Assembly: GCA_910588495.1 (NCBI GenBank)
Contig: CAJUPU010000030.1
Coordinates: 1-39,606 of the forward strand
DNA: 39,606 nt
Origin: an uncultured Oscillospiraceae bacterium
Lineage (GTDB): Bacteria > Bacillota > Clostridia > Oscillospirales > Oscillospiraceae
Reading direction: 5' to 3'
The position numbers and the translations under genes are program-made. Each line of letters opens with the position of its first letter. Positions within the stretch are counted from its first letter, which is position 1. Shown in pieces: positions 9,293 to 17,713 of this stretch. The notes under the pieces were generated by a model. The model was given only the letters and a program-made list of their open reading frames with translations, had not been told where the DNA came from and made no database searches.

Positions 9293-10174
9293 ATGCGCCA
9301 CAAAATGTTGTTCCTCCTCTGGGTCTTTGCCTTGGCGCTGCTGGCGGGCTGCGGCACCACCTCCGGGCACTATGTGCCCCCTTCCCCGTTCCCGGCCAGC
9401 GCGCCCCCCGCCGCCTCCGCCGCCTTGGCCACGCCGCCGCCCTCTCCGAGCCCTGTGCCCACCCCCACCCCCACGCCGGAGCCCAGCCCCACGCCGGACC
9501 CGGCGGCGCCCTACCAGTTCGGCACGCCGCTGGAGGAGAGCGAGGGGGTGGAGGACGACAGCTTTTTCGACAGCAGCGTGTTCTTAGGGGATTCCCGCAC
9601 CGAGGGCCTGGAGCTGTTCAGCGGCCTGAAGCACGGGGATTTTTACTGGGCCAGGGGCATGACGGTGTTCAAGGCGGACAGCGCGGACTACCGGCCCTTC
9701 GAGATCGACGGGAAAAAGTACAGCATGGTGGAGGCGCTGGCGCTGAAGCAGTATGATAACGTGTACATCATGCTGGGAGTGAACGAGCTGGGCTACCCGG
9801 CCCAGAGCTATGAGAGCGGCCTGGGGAAGCTGCTGGACCGGATCCTGGAGCTCCAGCCCCAGGCGGTGGTGTACCTCCAGACCATGCCGCCGCTGAACGA
9901 CGCCTTGTGCCGCCAGAACAGGCTGGCCTCCTACATCAGCAACGAGAACCTGGCCCGGTTCAACCAGGCCATCGTCCGCCTGGCGGCGGAGAAAAAGGTG
10001 GTGCTGCTGGACACGGCCCAGGCGTACACCGGGCCGGACGGCCAGCTCCCGGCGGAGCTGGCCAATGACGGCTGCCACTTCTCCTACGGGGGCTACAAAC
10101 TCTGGGCGGACTACCTGCGCCGCCACGTCATGGACCGGGAGCGGTACTTCGCCAACCGGGCGATGGTGGGCTGA
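9293..10174 (+). CDS. SGNH/GDSL-family hydrolase lipoprotein
   Basis: Protein of 293 residues. A lipoprotein signal with lipobox LLAGC (Cys near residue 20) is followed by a Pro/Ser/Thr linker (about 25-75) that would hold the enzyme off the membrane. The hydrolase domain shows block I FLGDSRTEG (nucleophile Ser near 102), block III GVNELGY, and the closing Asp/His pair in NDGCHFS. SGNH enzymes of this layout remove acetyl or acyl groups from surface glycans or peptidoglycan; the substrate here is unknown. ATG 9293 sits 11 bases after TAAAGGAG. It has its own promoter and a strong terminator at 10196-10230, so it is a single-gene unit. Confidence 0.82.
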   Translation: MRHKMLFLLWVFALALLAGCGTTSGHYVPPSPFPASAPPAASAALATPPPSPSPVPTPTPTPEPSPTPDPAAPYQFGTPLEESEGVEDDSFFDSSVFLGDSRTEGLELFSGLKHGDFYWARGMTVFKADSADYRPFEIDGKKYSMVEALALKQYDNVYIMLGVNELGYPAQSYESGLGKLLDRILELQPQAVVYLQTMPPLNDALCRQNRLASYISNENLARFNQAIVRLAAEKKVVLLDTAQAYTGPDGQLPAELANDGCHFSYGGYKLWADYLRRHVMDRERYFANRAMVG

Positions 10175-10195
10175 CCGTCTGTCAAAATAAGGAAC

Positions 10196-10230
10196 GCGGC
10201 CGTCCGGGAGCATCCGGACGGCCGCTTTTT
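10196..10230 (+). terminator. Intrinsic terminator of the SGNH lipoprotein gene
   Basis: A perfect 12-bp stem GCGGCCGTCCGG / CCGGACGGCCGC (10196-10207 and 10214-10225) followed by TTTTT. Confidence 0.9.
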
Positions 10231-10481
10231 CGGAAAAACTTTGGACAGCCGTGATATTCGGACCCCCTCGGTCGTTTTATAGGCGTAGCTACAAAGAAGC
10301 GCGAGGATAGGCGCATAGGGGAGCTTGGACCGGAGCGAGGGCAAAAGCCCAGGGCCCGCGAAGCGGGACCGGGTTTTGCCTGAGACACAGGGAAAGCGAC
10401 CCGGCCATGCGCCCGATCCCAGCGTGACAGCAGCAAGGCGCCAAGCGTGAAAATAAGCGGCGGCGAAAGGAGGTGCTGGCG
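10231..10481. other. Gene-free leader of the sigma-factor operon with a long stem-loop
   Basis: No protein gene is supported in these 251 bases. A nested palindrome runs from GGCAAAA at 10340-10346 to TTTTGCC at 10374-10380, enclosing CCCGC-GAA-GCGGG. A minor GACC/GGTC hairpin followed by GTTTTAT lies near 10261-10280. The long leader ahead of the sigma gene suggests post-initiation control, but no known riboswitch class was recognised. Confidence 0.4.
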
Positions 10482-11018
10482 ATGGACCCCGAACAACTGA
10501 CGTACCTGTTCCGCAGATACGGCGACGACGTGTTCCGGCTGGCTTACAGCTATCTGGGCAGCCGGGCCGACGGGGAGGACGTGTGCCAGAGCGTGTTCCT
10601 CAAGCTGGCGGAGGGAAAGACGGTCCTTCTGCCGGGGCGGGAAAAGAGCTGGCTGCTCACCTGCGCCGCCAACCTGTGCAGAAGCCAGCTGAGGTCTTTC
10701 TGGCGGCGGAACGTGGGGGAGCTGGACGAGTCCGTCCCCTTCCGGGAGGAGTCCGACCGGGCGGTGTGGGAGGCGGTGATGGCCCTTCCCCCCAAATACC
10801 GGGCGGTGATCCACCTGTACTACTGGGAGGGCTACGACCAGGGGGAGATCGGGGAGATCCTGAACATCTCCCGCACGGCGGTCCAGACGCGCATGTCACG
10901 GGCCCGTGACATGCTGAGAAAGGAGCTGAGCGACGATGAACAACTACTGGAGCATGATGGAACAGGTCAAGTTAAGCGACCGGAAAAAGGAGGAAATCAT
11001 GGATATGTTGGAGAATAA
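10482..11018 (+). CDS. ECF-type RNA polymerase sigma factor
   Basis: Protein of 178 residues. Region 2 occupies about 5-70 (LFRRYGDDVFRLAYSYLG then DGEDVCQSVFLKL) and region 4 about 95-150 (LPPKYRAVIHLYYWEGYDQGEIGEIL with NISRTAVQTRMSRAR as the recognition helix). Extracytoplasmic-function sigma factors redirect RNA polymerase to a small regulon when their anti-sigma partner lets go. ATG 10482 is chosen over the GTG at 10473 because the AAAGGAGG site directly abuts that GTG. The last 83 bases overlap the next gene in another frame, so the sigma tail after the recognition helix (about 25 residues) is probably unconserved. Usual targets include its own promoter. Confidence 0.88.
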   Translation: MDPEQLTYLFRRYGDDVFRLAYSYLGSRADGEDVCQSVFLKLAEGKTVLLPGREKSWLLTCAANLCRSQLRSFWRRNVGELDESVPFREESDRAVWEAVMALPPKYRAVIHLYYWEGYDQGEIGEILNISRTAVQTRMSRARDMLRKELSDDEQLLEHDGTGQVKRPEKGGNHGYVGE

Positions 11019-11592
11019 GGGCACTCAGAAGCGGCGTATGCCCAAAGCGGGCAAGCTGATTTTGGCGGCGGCGCTGGCGGTGGGGTGCGTGCTGTCCATC
11101 GCGGCGGGCCTGCCCGCCCAGGTGTATAACTTCATGACGGGCGGCACGATGGTCGATATGCCCGGAAGCAACCATTCGGAATTTACGCTGCCCGCGGGCA
11201 GTCCCCTCACCTTGGAGAACGGCCGCATCTGGCTCACCGCCAACGGTGAGAAGCTGGACATCACCGACAAGATGGACGAGAACACCCCCTATATCCAGGA
11301 GCACACAGACCCCGCCACCGGGAACAAAGGCTACTTCGTCGCGGGCGGCACCCCTGAGAGATTCGGCTGGGCCGAGTTCCCCGTGGTCGATGGCGCTGTT
11401 TCGGCGGTCTCGGGCAGCAGCTATGAGGACTGGTGGTACACGATGCCCGACGGTTCCGAGATCATCCTCAGCGACCTCCCCATGGAGGAGCAGATGAAGC
11501 TGTCGGAGGAGAACGGCGGCGGCCTCACGTTCACCTCCGTCAACCGTCCCTGGTTCCAGGCCGCGCTGGACCAGCTGGGCCTGGAGGATTGA
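10936..11592 (+). CDS. Membrane-anchored anti-sigma-like protein
   Basis: Protein of 218 residues. A short cytoplasmic part (about 1-38, MNNYWSMMEQVKLSDRKKEEI...) is followed by one membrane segment (about 40-62) and an extracytoplasmic domain of about 150 residues with several Trp and Tyr residues but no recognised fold. Position and topology, directly after and overlapping an ECF sigma gene by 83 bases, indicate an anti-sigma factor or sensor. It lacks the zinc-binding HxxxCxxC motif of ZAS anti-sigmas. The ATG follows AAAGGAGCTGAGCGACG. A GC-rich terminator at 11614-11650 ends the operon. Confidence 0.65.
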   Translation: MNNYWSMMEQVKLSDRKKEEIMDMLENKGTQKRRMPKAGKLILAAALAVGCVLSIAAGLPAQVYNFMTGGTMVDMPGSNHSEFTLPAGSPLTLENGRIWLTANGEKLDITDKMDENTPYIQEHTDPATGNKGYFVAGGTPERFGWAEFPVVDGAVSAVSGSSYEDWWYTMPDGSEIILSDLPMEEQMKLSEENGGGLTFTSVNRPWFQAALDQLGLED

Positions 11593-11613
11593 CGCCGCTC
11601 CGCTCAAATGCAG

Positions 11614-11650
11614 CGCCCCGCCCGAATCGTTCCGGGCGGGGCGTTCTTTC
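11614..11650 (+). terminator. Terminator of the sigma/anti-sigma operon
   Basis: An 11-bp stem CGCCCCGCCCG / CGGGCGGGGCG (11614-11624 and 11633-11643) followed by TTCTTTC. It sits between this operon and the end of convergent ftsH. Confidence 0.8.
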
Positions 11651-13823
11651 ATTCTTTGGGTCCTTCGGGCGTTTCCGGCTCTTCCTCCGGCGCGGGCTCC
11701 TCCTCCCCGTCCTCATCGTGGGCGGGCATGGGGATCGGCTCGTCGATGATGTGGACGTGCCGGGCGGGGGGCTCGATGTCCCCGGGGAGCGGCTTGGCCC
11801 GGGTGGAGGTGTAGGCCCCCTCCACCAGCGCCGGGTCCCGGCCCTCGATGATGGCCACCATCTCGCCGCCGGTGATGGTCTCCTTCTCCAGCAGGTAGGC
11901 CACGACTTTGTCCATGTCCTCCCGGTTGGCGCGGATCACCTCCACCGCGTCTTTGTAGCACACGTCCAGCACCGCCTTCACCGCCTTGTCCATGACGGCG
12001 GCGGTGTCCTGGGCGCAGTCCAGGCCGTAGCCCCCGTCCAGGTACTGGTTGCGGACGCTGCCCAGGGCCATCATGCCGAACTCCTCGCTCATGCCGTACA
12101 TGGCGACCATGTTCCGGGCGATGTTGGTGGCCTCCTGGATGTCCTGGGAGGCGCCGTTGGTCATGGTCTCCATCACCACCTCCTCGGCGGCCCGGCCGCC
12201 CATGGACACGGTGATCTTGGCCATCAGCTCTTCCCGGGTGCGCAGGTTCGTCTTGTCCTCCTCGGGCATCAGCAGAGTGTAGCCCAAGCTGCCCTCGGTG
12301 TGGGGGACGATGGTGATCTTCTGCACCGGCTCGGCGTTCTTCTGCTTGTAGGCCACCATGGCGTGGCCCACCTCGTGATAGGCCACCAGCTTGCGCTCGA
12401 ACTCGGTGAGCACGGAGTTCTTCTTCTCGCTGCCCGCGATCACGAACTCGAAGGAGGCCAGCAGATCCTCCTGGGTGACCAGCCTGCGGCCCTTGCGGAC
12501 GGCCCGGAGGGCGGCCTCGTTGACGAGATTGGCCAGATCCGCCCCCACGCACCCGGCGGTGGCCAGAGCGATCTTGTTCAGATCCACGTCCTCGGCCAGC
12601 TTGATCTTCCGGGTGTGCACCTGGAGGGTGGCCAGCCGCCCGGCCAGGTTGGGCCGGTCGATGGTGATGCGCCGGTCGAAGCGGCCGGGGCGGAGCAGGG
12701 CCTTGTCCAGCACCTCGGGCCGGTTGGTGGCGCCAAGGACGATGACGCCCTTGCCGGGGTCGAAGCCGTCCAGCTCGGCAAGGAGCTGGTTCAGGGTCTG
12801 CTCCCGCTCGTCGTTGCCGCCCATGCGGTTGTCCCGGGACTTGCCGATGGTGTCGATCTCATCGATGAAGATGATGCAGGGGGCCATCTTGCTGGCCTCC
12901 TTGAACAGGTCCCGGACCCGGGAAGCGCCCACGCCCACGAACATCTCCACGAAGTCGGAGCCGGAGATGGAGAAGAAGGGCACGTTGGCCTCTCCGGCCA
13001 CGGCCTTGGCCAGCAAAGTTTTGCCGGTGCCCGGCGGGCCGACTAACAGGGCCCCCTTGGGCAGCTTGGCCCCGATCTCGGTGTATTTCTGAGGGGTGTG
13101 GAGGATGTCGATGATCTCCTCCAGGCTCTCCTTGGCCTCGTCCTGGCCCGCCACGTCCTTGAAGGTCACGCCGGTCTTTTTCTCCACGTACACCTTGGCG
13201 TTGGCCTTGCCCACGCCGCCGATGCCGCCGAAGCCCCCGCCGGACCCCATCTTCTTGAACATATAGCGGTAGAGCAGCAGCAGCCCGCCCACCATCAGCA
13301 GGATGGGCAGCACGGTGCTGGCCACCATGGACAGCATGTACTGCTCCTCCGTCACCGGGTCGGTGCCGAAGTGTTCCACGCCGCTCTGCGCCAGCCAGTC
13401 CGCCATGGTCTTGTTGATCGGGCCCGTCTGGAACTTGATGGAGCTGCTGGCGGCGTTCTCCAGGTCCTGGCGGTCGAATTGGCTGAACAGCCCTTGGAGC
13501 ACCCCGGCGCCGTAGGCGTCCTCCATCTGGTCCACAAGCTCCTTGAGGGGGGGCGCGTCCTCTTTCAGGGTGAAGGTGTATACGTTGGCATCCAGCTTCA
13601 CCTTGTCCACGTAGCCCTGCTCCACCCACTCATAAAAGACATCATAGTCCACCGTCTGCACGGCGGCGTTCTCCACCGAGCTGCGGCACATCTGGAGCAG
13701 GAACACCAGCAGCACCGCCCACAGCACGATGCTGAAAAAGCCCAGCGGACTTCGCTTTTTGTCGTCCCCGCTGCCCGGCCTGTCCCGGCGGTCGGGGTCG
13801 TTGGGTTTCAATGGGCCTGCCAT
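11649..13823 (-). CDS. ftsH: ATP-dependent zinc metalloprotease FtsH
   Basis: A 724-residue membrane AAA+ protease. Two membrane segments (about 27-45 and 166-188) flank an extracytoplasmic domain. The AAA module has Walker A GPPGTGKT (262-269), Walker B IDEID (320-324) and the second region of homology ending LLRPGRFDRR. The zinc protease motif HEVGH is at 483-487. The tail after about 665 is acidic and Pro/Glu-rich. FtsH degrades misfolded membrane proteins and short-lived regulators. It is longer than the E. coli enzyme (644) in the external domain and tail. Start 13823 is preferred to 13829 because AAAGGAGG leaves only 2 bases to the first ATG and 8 to the second. Confidence 0.96.
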   Translation of the reverse strand: MAGPLKPNDPDRRDRPGSGDDKKRSPLGFFSIVLWAVLLVFLLQMCRSSVENAAVQTVDYDVFYEWVEQGYVDKVKLDANVYTFTLKEDAPPLKELVDQMEDAYGAGVLQGLFSQFDRQDLENAASSSIKFQTGPINKTMADWLAQSGVEHFGTDPVTEEQYMLSMVASTVLPILLMVGGLLLLYRYMFKKMGSGGGFGGIGGVGKANAKVYVEKKTGVTFKDVAGQDEAKESLEEIIDILHTPQKYTEIGAKLPKGALLVGPPGTGKTLLAKAVAGEANVPFFSISGSDFVEMFVGVGASRVRDLFKEASKMAPCIIFIDEIDTIGKSRDNRMGGNDEREQTLNQLLAELDGFDPGKGVIVLGATNRPEVLDKALLRPGRFDRRITIDRPNLAGRLATLQVHTRKIKLAEDVDLNKIALATAGCVGADLANLVNEAALRAVRKGRRLVTQEDLLASFEFVIAGSEKKNSVLTEFERKLVAYHEVGHAMVAYKQKNAEPVQKITIVPHTEGSLGYTLLMPEEDKTNLRTREELMAKITVSMGGRAAEEVVMETMTNGASQDIQEATNIARNMVAMYGMSEEFGMMALGSVRNQYLDGGYGLDCAQDTAAVMDKAVKAVLDVCYKDAVEVIRANREDMDKVVAYLLEKETITGGEMVAIIEGRDPALVEGAYTSTRAKPLPGDIEPPARHVHIIDEPIPMPAHDEDGEEEPAPEEEPETPEGPKE

Positions 13824-13902
13824 CGGCATGACCTCCTTTTCTCAGCCGGAGGGGCGCTCCGGCCTTGTGTTTCCTATATATTTCTAGGGTACGCTGTTTG
13901 GC

Positions 13903-13931
13903 AGTATAACACACCTTGCCAATAAAAACAA
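13903..13931 (-). promoter_or_regulatory. Promoter of ftsH
   Basis: On the minus strand: TTGTTT (13931-13926), a 17-base spacer, TATACT (13908-13903). The rlmB promoter lies divergently about 100 bases away. Confidence 0.6.
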
Positions 13932-14019
13932 GAAATGTTCTTGGCTGGGCTGTAAACTTTCTATGACGAAAAATGGGGAAGAGCTGGGCGGTTTTCCTCT
14001 TTCCCCCAGGCGCGATCTG

Positions 14020-14028
14020 TGGTATACT
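14020..14028 (+). promoter_or_regulatory. Extended -10 of the rlmB operon
   Basis: TGG followed by TATACT at 14023-14028 forms an extended -10; no good -35 is visible 17 bases upstream. An AAAGGAG ribosome site and the ATG at 14074 follow. Confidence 0.55.
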
Positions 14029-14073
14029 ATATCGATTACAGCGGAACACAACGATCGTAAAGGAGTATGCCCC

Positions 14074-14862
14074 ATGCGAGAGGATAAAAACCAGCGCAGG
14101 CCCATAGAGGCGCAGGCCGACGGCCTGATCGAGGGCCGCAACGCCGTCATCGAGGCCCTCCGGGCGGGGACGGCCATCGACAAGATCTACCTCGCCCGGG
14201 GGGAGACCGACGCCACCTTGGGCCACATCGCCTCCACCGCCCGAAGCAAAGGGGTGGTGGTCACCGAGGCGGACCGGCGCAAGCTGGACGGCATGAGCCG
14301 CACCAAGAGCCACCAGGGGGTGATCGCCGTGGCCGCCGTCCGGGAGTACGCCGACGTGGACGACATCCTCGATGCCGCCCGGGAGAAGGGGGAGCCCCCC
14401 CTCATCGTGGTGTGCGACGAGCTGTCCGACCCCCACAACCTGGGGGCGGTGATCCGCACGGCGGAGTGCGCCGGGGCCCACGGGGTCATCATCCCCAAGC
14501 GGCGCTCGGCGGGGCTCACCGCCATCGTGGCCAAGACCAGCGCCGGGGCGGTGAGCTATCTGCCCGTGGCCCGGGTGCCCAACCTCACCGCCGTGCTCAA
14601 GCAGCTGAAGGAGGAGGGGCTGTGGGTGTTCGGGGCGGACGCCGCCGGAGGGACCAGGCTGTACGACGCGGACCTGAAGGGCCCCGCCGCCATCGTGATC
14701 GGCAGCGAGGGGGACGGCATGGGCCGCCTGGTCCGGGAGCAGTGCGATTTTCTGGTGTCCATCCCCATGAAAGGGCGGCTCAACTCGCTGAACGCCTCCG
14801 CCGCCGCGGCGGTGGTGCTGTATGAGGCGGTGCGGCAGCGGGGGAGCGCCGGGCCGTCGTGA
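14074..14862 (+). CDS. rlmB: 23S rRNA 2'-O-ribose methyltransferase (RlmB/SpoU family)
   Basis: Protein of 262 residues. The N-terminal substrate-binding part (GLIEGRNAVIEALRAG, then IYLARGETD) is followed by the SPOUT trefoil-knot domain with all three family motifs: DPHNLGAVIRTAECAGAHG, IVIGSEGDGM, and IPMKGRLNSLNASAAAAV. RlmB/TrmH-like enzymes use S-adenosylmethionine to methylate a guanosine ribose in 23S rRNA; the exact base here is assumed from the family. ATG 14074 follows AAAGGAG. The next gene starts 36 bases downstream on the same strand, so the three genes 14074-17676 are probably one operon. Confidence 0.9.
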   Translation: MREDKNQRRPIEAQADGLIEGRNAVIEALRAGTAIDKIYLARGETDATLGHIASTARSKGVVVTEADRRKLDGMSRTKSHQGVIAVAAVREYADVDDILDAAREKGEPPLIVVCDELSDPHNLGAVIRTAECAGAHGVIIPKRRSAGLTAIVAKTSAGAVSYLPVARVPNLTAVLKQLKEEGLWVFGADAAGGTRLYDADLKGPAAIVIGSEGDGMGRLVREQCDFLVSIPMKGRLNSLNASAAAAVVLYEAVRQRGSAGPS

Positions 14863-14898
14863 GCAGGCGAAGTGTGAGAACATCTAGGAGGCGCATCC

Positions 14899-17022
14899 AT
14901 GTCCGATGAGACGAAAAAGCCGGCGGGACCGGGGTACACCGTAGACGAGATCCTGGCGGAGTACGGCTCCAAGGGCGGGCGGGGGCCGAAGCCGGAACCG
15001 AAGCCGGAGCGGCCCGGGAAGAAGGTGGTGGACTTCCCCACCGAGAAGCTCCCGCCCATCCCGCCGGAGGGGAGGGACGGCCCGGACGAGCCCCCCGTCC
15101 GGGCGGTCAAGAAGCCTGCCCCCGGTCAGGACGAGCCCATGCCGGAGATCGTGCCGGAGAACGTGGGGCGGACCATCGGGGCCCACCTCCACACCCTGCT
15201 GCGCCGGGCGGACCACTTCGCCGACCACATGTACGACCAGGCGGAGCCGGACCCGGAGGCCCTCCGGGCGGAGAAGTACATCCCCGGGGTGGACCAGGAG
15301 GAGCTGCCCGCCGGGGAGGACGCCCCCGCCGGCCGCCCCAGGCTGCGGCTGGTGAAGCCCAGGGAGCTGCCCCCCGACGTGCCCCCCGCCAAGCTGGCCG
15401 CCCAGTATTCCAAGGGGCTGAAGGGCCAGGGGGTCCGGGCGAGGCTTGCGCTGCTGCTGGCCCTTTTGTCGGCGGCGGGCTCGGTGGAGCTGCCCCTGCT
15501 GTCCTGGGCCGCCCTGGCCGCCCCTTTGGGGGCGGAGGCGTTCCAGCTGCGCTGCTGGGTCCTCACCGCCCTGCTGGCGGGGGCGGGCCTGCTGTGCTAT
15601 GACATCATCCTGGCCGGGGGGAAACAGTTCTTCACCCTGCGCCCCCGGGCGGAGAGCATCCTGCTGTTCGCCTGGCTGTTCACCCTGGCCGACGGCCTCA
15701 CCGCCCCCCGGCTGGAGGGGCGGGCGGCGGCGGTCCCCTTCTCGGCGGTGACCGCGCTGGGGCTGGCCCTGGCCCTGTGGGGGGAGCACCGCCGCCGCCG
15801 GGGGGACAGGCTGTCCGCCAAGACCGCCGCCCAGAGCCGCACCCCCTACATGGTGTCCCTGGACGGCACGCTCTGGTCCAACAAGCCCACCTATACCAAG
15901 CTGTCCGGCTCCAGCCAGGGCTTCGGCAGCCGCCTCCAGGTGGAGGATGGGGGCCACGCCGCCTACCGGGTGGCCGCGCCGCTGCTGCTGCTGGGGGCCA
16001 TGCTGTGCGCGGTGATGGCCTCGGCGGGGCAGAAGGCCCCGGAGCGGCTTTTGTGGGCGGCCTCCGCCTGCTTCACCGCCGCCGCCTCCTGGCCCGCCCT
16101 GCTGGCCTTCGCCCTGCCCTATCAAAAGCTGGCCGAGCGGCTGGGCCGCGTGGGCGCGGCCCTGGCGGGCTGGGCGGGGGCCGCCCGGTGCGGCCGGGGG
16201 GGCGTGATCATCGGCGATCTGGACCTGTTCCCCACCGGCTCGGTGAGCGTGGCCCAGGTGAAGGTGTTCGGCGGCGCGGCCACCGAGAAGGTGGTGGGCT
16301 ACACCGCCACCATGCTGCGGGTGATGGACTGCGGCCTCACCCGGCCCTTCCACGACCTGCTGCGCACCCACGGGGCCCTCTATCGGGAGGTGTCCGGGGT
16401 GGAGTGGCATGAGGGCGGGGCCTCCGGCATCATCCGGGGGCAGGAGGTGCTGGTGGGCACCGCCGCCTACATGCACCTGATGGACGTGCTCATCCCCCCG
16501 GGGCACAACATCAAGAACGCCGTGTTCTGCGCCATCAACGGCCAGCTGTCCGGGCTGTTTTTGCTCAACTACGCCATGAGCGGCACGGTGAACCCCAGCC
16601 TGTCCGCCCTGATGAAGGCGGGGGCGGCCCCGGTGCTGGCCACCCGGGACCCCAACCTGATCCCCGCCCTGCTGGAGCAGAAGTTCAAGCTCCCGGTGGA
16701 CAAAATGGAGTTCCCCCCGGTGGGGCGGCGGCTGGAGCTGTCCAAGCCCGACCCGGAGGAGGTGGGGGAGCTGGTGGCCCTGCTCAGCCGGGAGGGGCTG
16801 ATCCCCTACTGCGACGCGGTGGTGGGCGGGCGGCGGCTGCGGCTGGCCACCCGGTGGGGACTGATCTTCGCCCTGGCCGGAGCGGCGGTGGGGCTGTGCC
16901 TCACCTTCTACCTCACGTCGGTGGGGGCCTTCGCCTCGCTGACGGCGACCAATTTCCTGGTGTTCATGGCGGCGTGGCTGGTGCCCCAGTGGCTGATCGC
17001 CAACTGGGTGAATCAATATTGA
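14899..17022 (+). CDS. Catalytically degenerate P1B-type ATPase-like membrane protein
   Basis: Protein of 707 residues. Residues 1-175 are cytoplasmic, Pro/Glu/Lys-rich, starting with a YTVDEILAEYGSKG motif. Membrane pairs follow at about 182-210, 219-239, 253-270 and 277-294, then 355-375 and 384-406, and a final pair at about 653-700: the 4+2+2 layout of heavy-metal P-type ATPases. The CPC metal site reads ALP (405-407). The phosphorylation motif DKTGT is replaced by GDLDLFPTGSV (439-449). An N-domain-like stretch (GVEWHEGGASGIIRGQEVLVG, about 500-520) remains, but TGES and GDGINDAP are absent. No ATP-driven transport is expected; a regulatory or scaffold role is inferred. Start ATG has AGGAGG upstream. 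Confidence 0.65.
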   Translation: MSDETKKPAGPGYTVDEILAEYGSKGGRGPKPEPKPERPGKKVVDFPTEKLPPIPPEGRDGPDEPPVRAVKKPAPGQDEPMPEIVPENVGRTIGAHLHTLLRRADHFADHMYDQAEPDPEALRAEKYIPGVDQEELPAGEDAPAGRPRLRLVKPRELPPDVPPAKLAAQYSKGLKGQGVRARLALLLALLSAAGSVELPLLSWAALAAPLGAEAFQLRCWVLTALLAGAGLLCYDIILAGGKQFFTLRPRAESILLFAWLFTLADGLTAPRLEGRAAAVPFSAVTALGLALALWGEHRRRRGDRLSAKTAAQSRTPYMVSLDGTLWSNKPTYTKLSGSSQGFGSRLQVEDGGHAAYRVAAPLLLLGAMLCAVMASAGQKAPERLLWAASACFTAAASWPALLAFALPYQKLAERLGRVGAALAGWAGAARCGRGGVIIGDLDLFPTGSVSVAQVKVFGGAATEKVVGYTATMLRVMDCGLTRPFHDLLRTHGALYREVSGVEWHEGGASGIIRGQEVLVGTAAYMHLMDVLIPPGHNIKNAVFCAINGQLSGLFLLNYAMSGTVNPSLSALMKAGAAPVLATRDPNLIPALLEQKFKLPVDKMEFPPVGRRLELSKPDPEEVGELVALLSREGLIPYCDAVVGGRRLRLATRWGLIFALAGAAVGLCLTFYLTSVGAFASLTATNFLVFMAAWLVPQWLIANWVNQY

Positions 17023-17034
17023 ATGGAGGCGTTT

Positions 17035-17676
17035 ATGAAGCGGGTCAAGACTCAGGGGATCGCTTACATAGAGCCGCTGGACGGCAGCCGGGGCGCGTGG
17101 TATTGGGGGACGGATTACGCCAGCGGCGATTTGTACGAGGCCCAGGAGCTGTTCCGGGACGGGCACCCCGTGCGAAGCAACAGGCTCCTTTTCGTCCACT
17201 ACCCGGACGGGCGGGTGGTGGAGCCCGTGGCCGCTAAAGAGGGCCAGTATTTCGGGCGTCCCATCTTTTATGAGGGCAAGATCCACATTTTGATGGTGGA
17301 CTTCCCGGCAGGAGAGATCAAGATCGCCCGGTATGACGACACGCTGGACCGGACCGCTCCCGTGGCGGAGGTCCCGTTGTCCGCGGTGAAAGACTGCTAT
17401 AACCTGATGCTGGAGACATCCCCGCTGATGCTGGCCCGGCACGGGATGGAGGACAGCTTCCAGCTCATATGGCCGGAGCGGGTCTCGTTTCCCATTGGGG
17501 AGCGGGAGTCGTTCCTGTTCCGGGAGGGGGAGAGGCTGTACTTTTCCGCCTGGCAGGACGAGCCGGAATACCACGAGGAAGTCCTGGTGCGGCGCATGGA
17601 TACCGGGGAGATCGTTGAGCGGATCCCGGGGACCCTGAAGTTCATGCCGGACGGCCAGAGGTGGCTTTTGACATAA
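17035..17676 (+). CDS. Protein of unknown function, partner of the P-ATPase-like protein
   Basis: A soluble protein of 213 residues with no signal peptide or membrane segment. It looks all-beta, with repeated short blocks such as GAWYWGTDYASGDLYEAQELF, RPIFYEGKIHILMVDF and ERLYFSAWQDEPEYHEEVLV, but no family was recognised. The ATG at 17023 directly touches the stop codon of the preceding gene; ATG 17035 is chosen because GGAGG lies 5 bases upstream. It is the last gene of the rlmB operon and probably works with, or is simply co-expressed with, the degenerate ATPase. A bidirectional terminator follows at once. Confidence 0.6.
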   Translation: MKRVKTQGIAYIEPLDGSRGAWYWGTDYASGDLYEAQELFRDGHPVRSNRLLFVHYPDGRVVEPVAAKEGQYFGRPIFYEGKIHILMVDFPAGEIKIARYDDTLDRTAPVAEVPLSAVKDCYNLMLETSPLMLARHGMEDSFQLIWPERVSFPIGERESFLFREGERLYFSAWQDEPEYHEEVLVRRMDTGEIVERIPGTLKFMPDGQRWLLT

Positions 17677-17681
17677 AATAA

Positions 17682-17713
17682 GATTCCCTGCCCACACAGG
17701 GCAGGGAATCTTT
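17682..17713. terminator. Bidirectional terminator
   Basis: A perfect 12-bp stem GATTCCCTGCCC / GGGCAGGGAATC (17682-17693 and 17699-17710), followed by TTT on the plus strand and by TTATTTT on the minus strand. It can end both the rlmB operon and the ABC importer operon arriving from the right. Confidence 0.85.

Noticed and set aside
14884..17697. A 937-codon minus-strand frame opposite the P-ATPase-like operon
   Set aside because: A shadow frame caused by high third-position GC; composition (His, Gln, Pro, Arg) is not protein-like.
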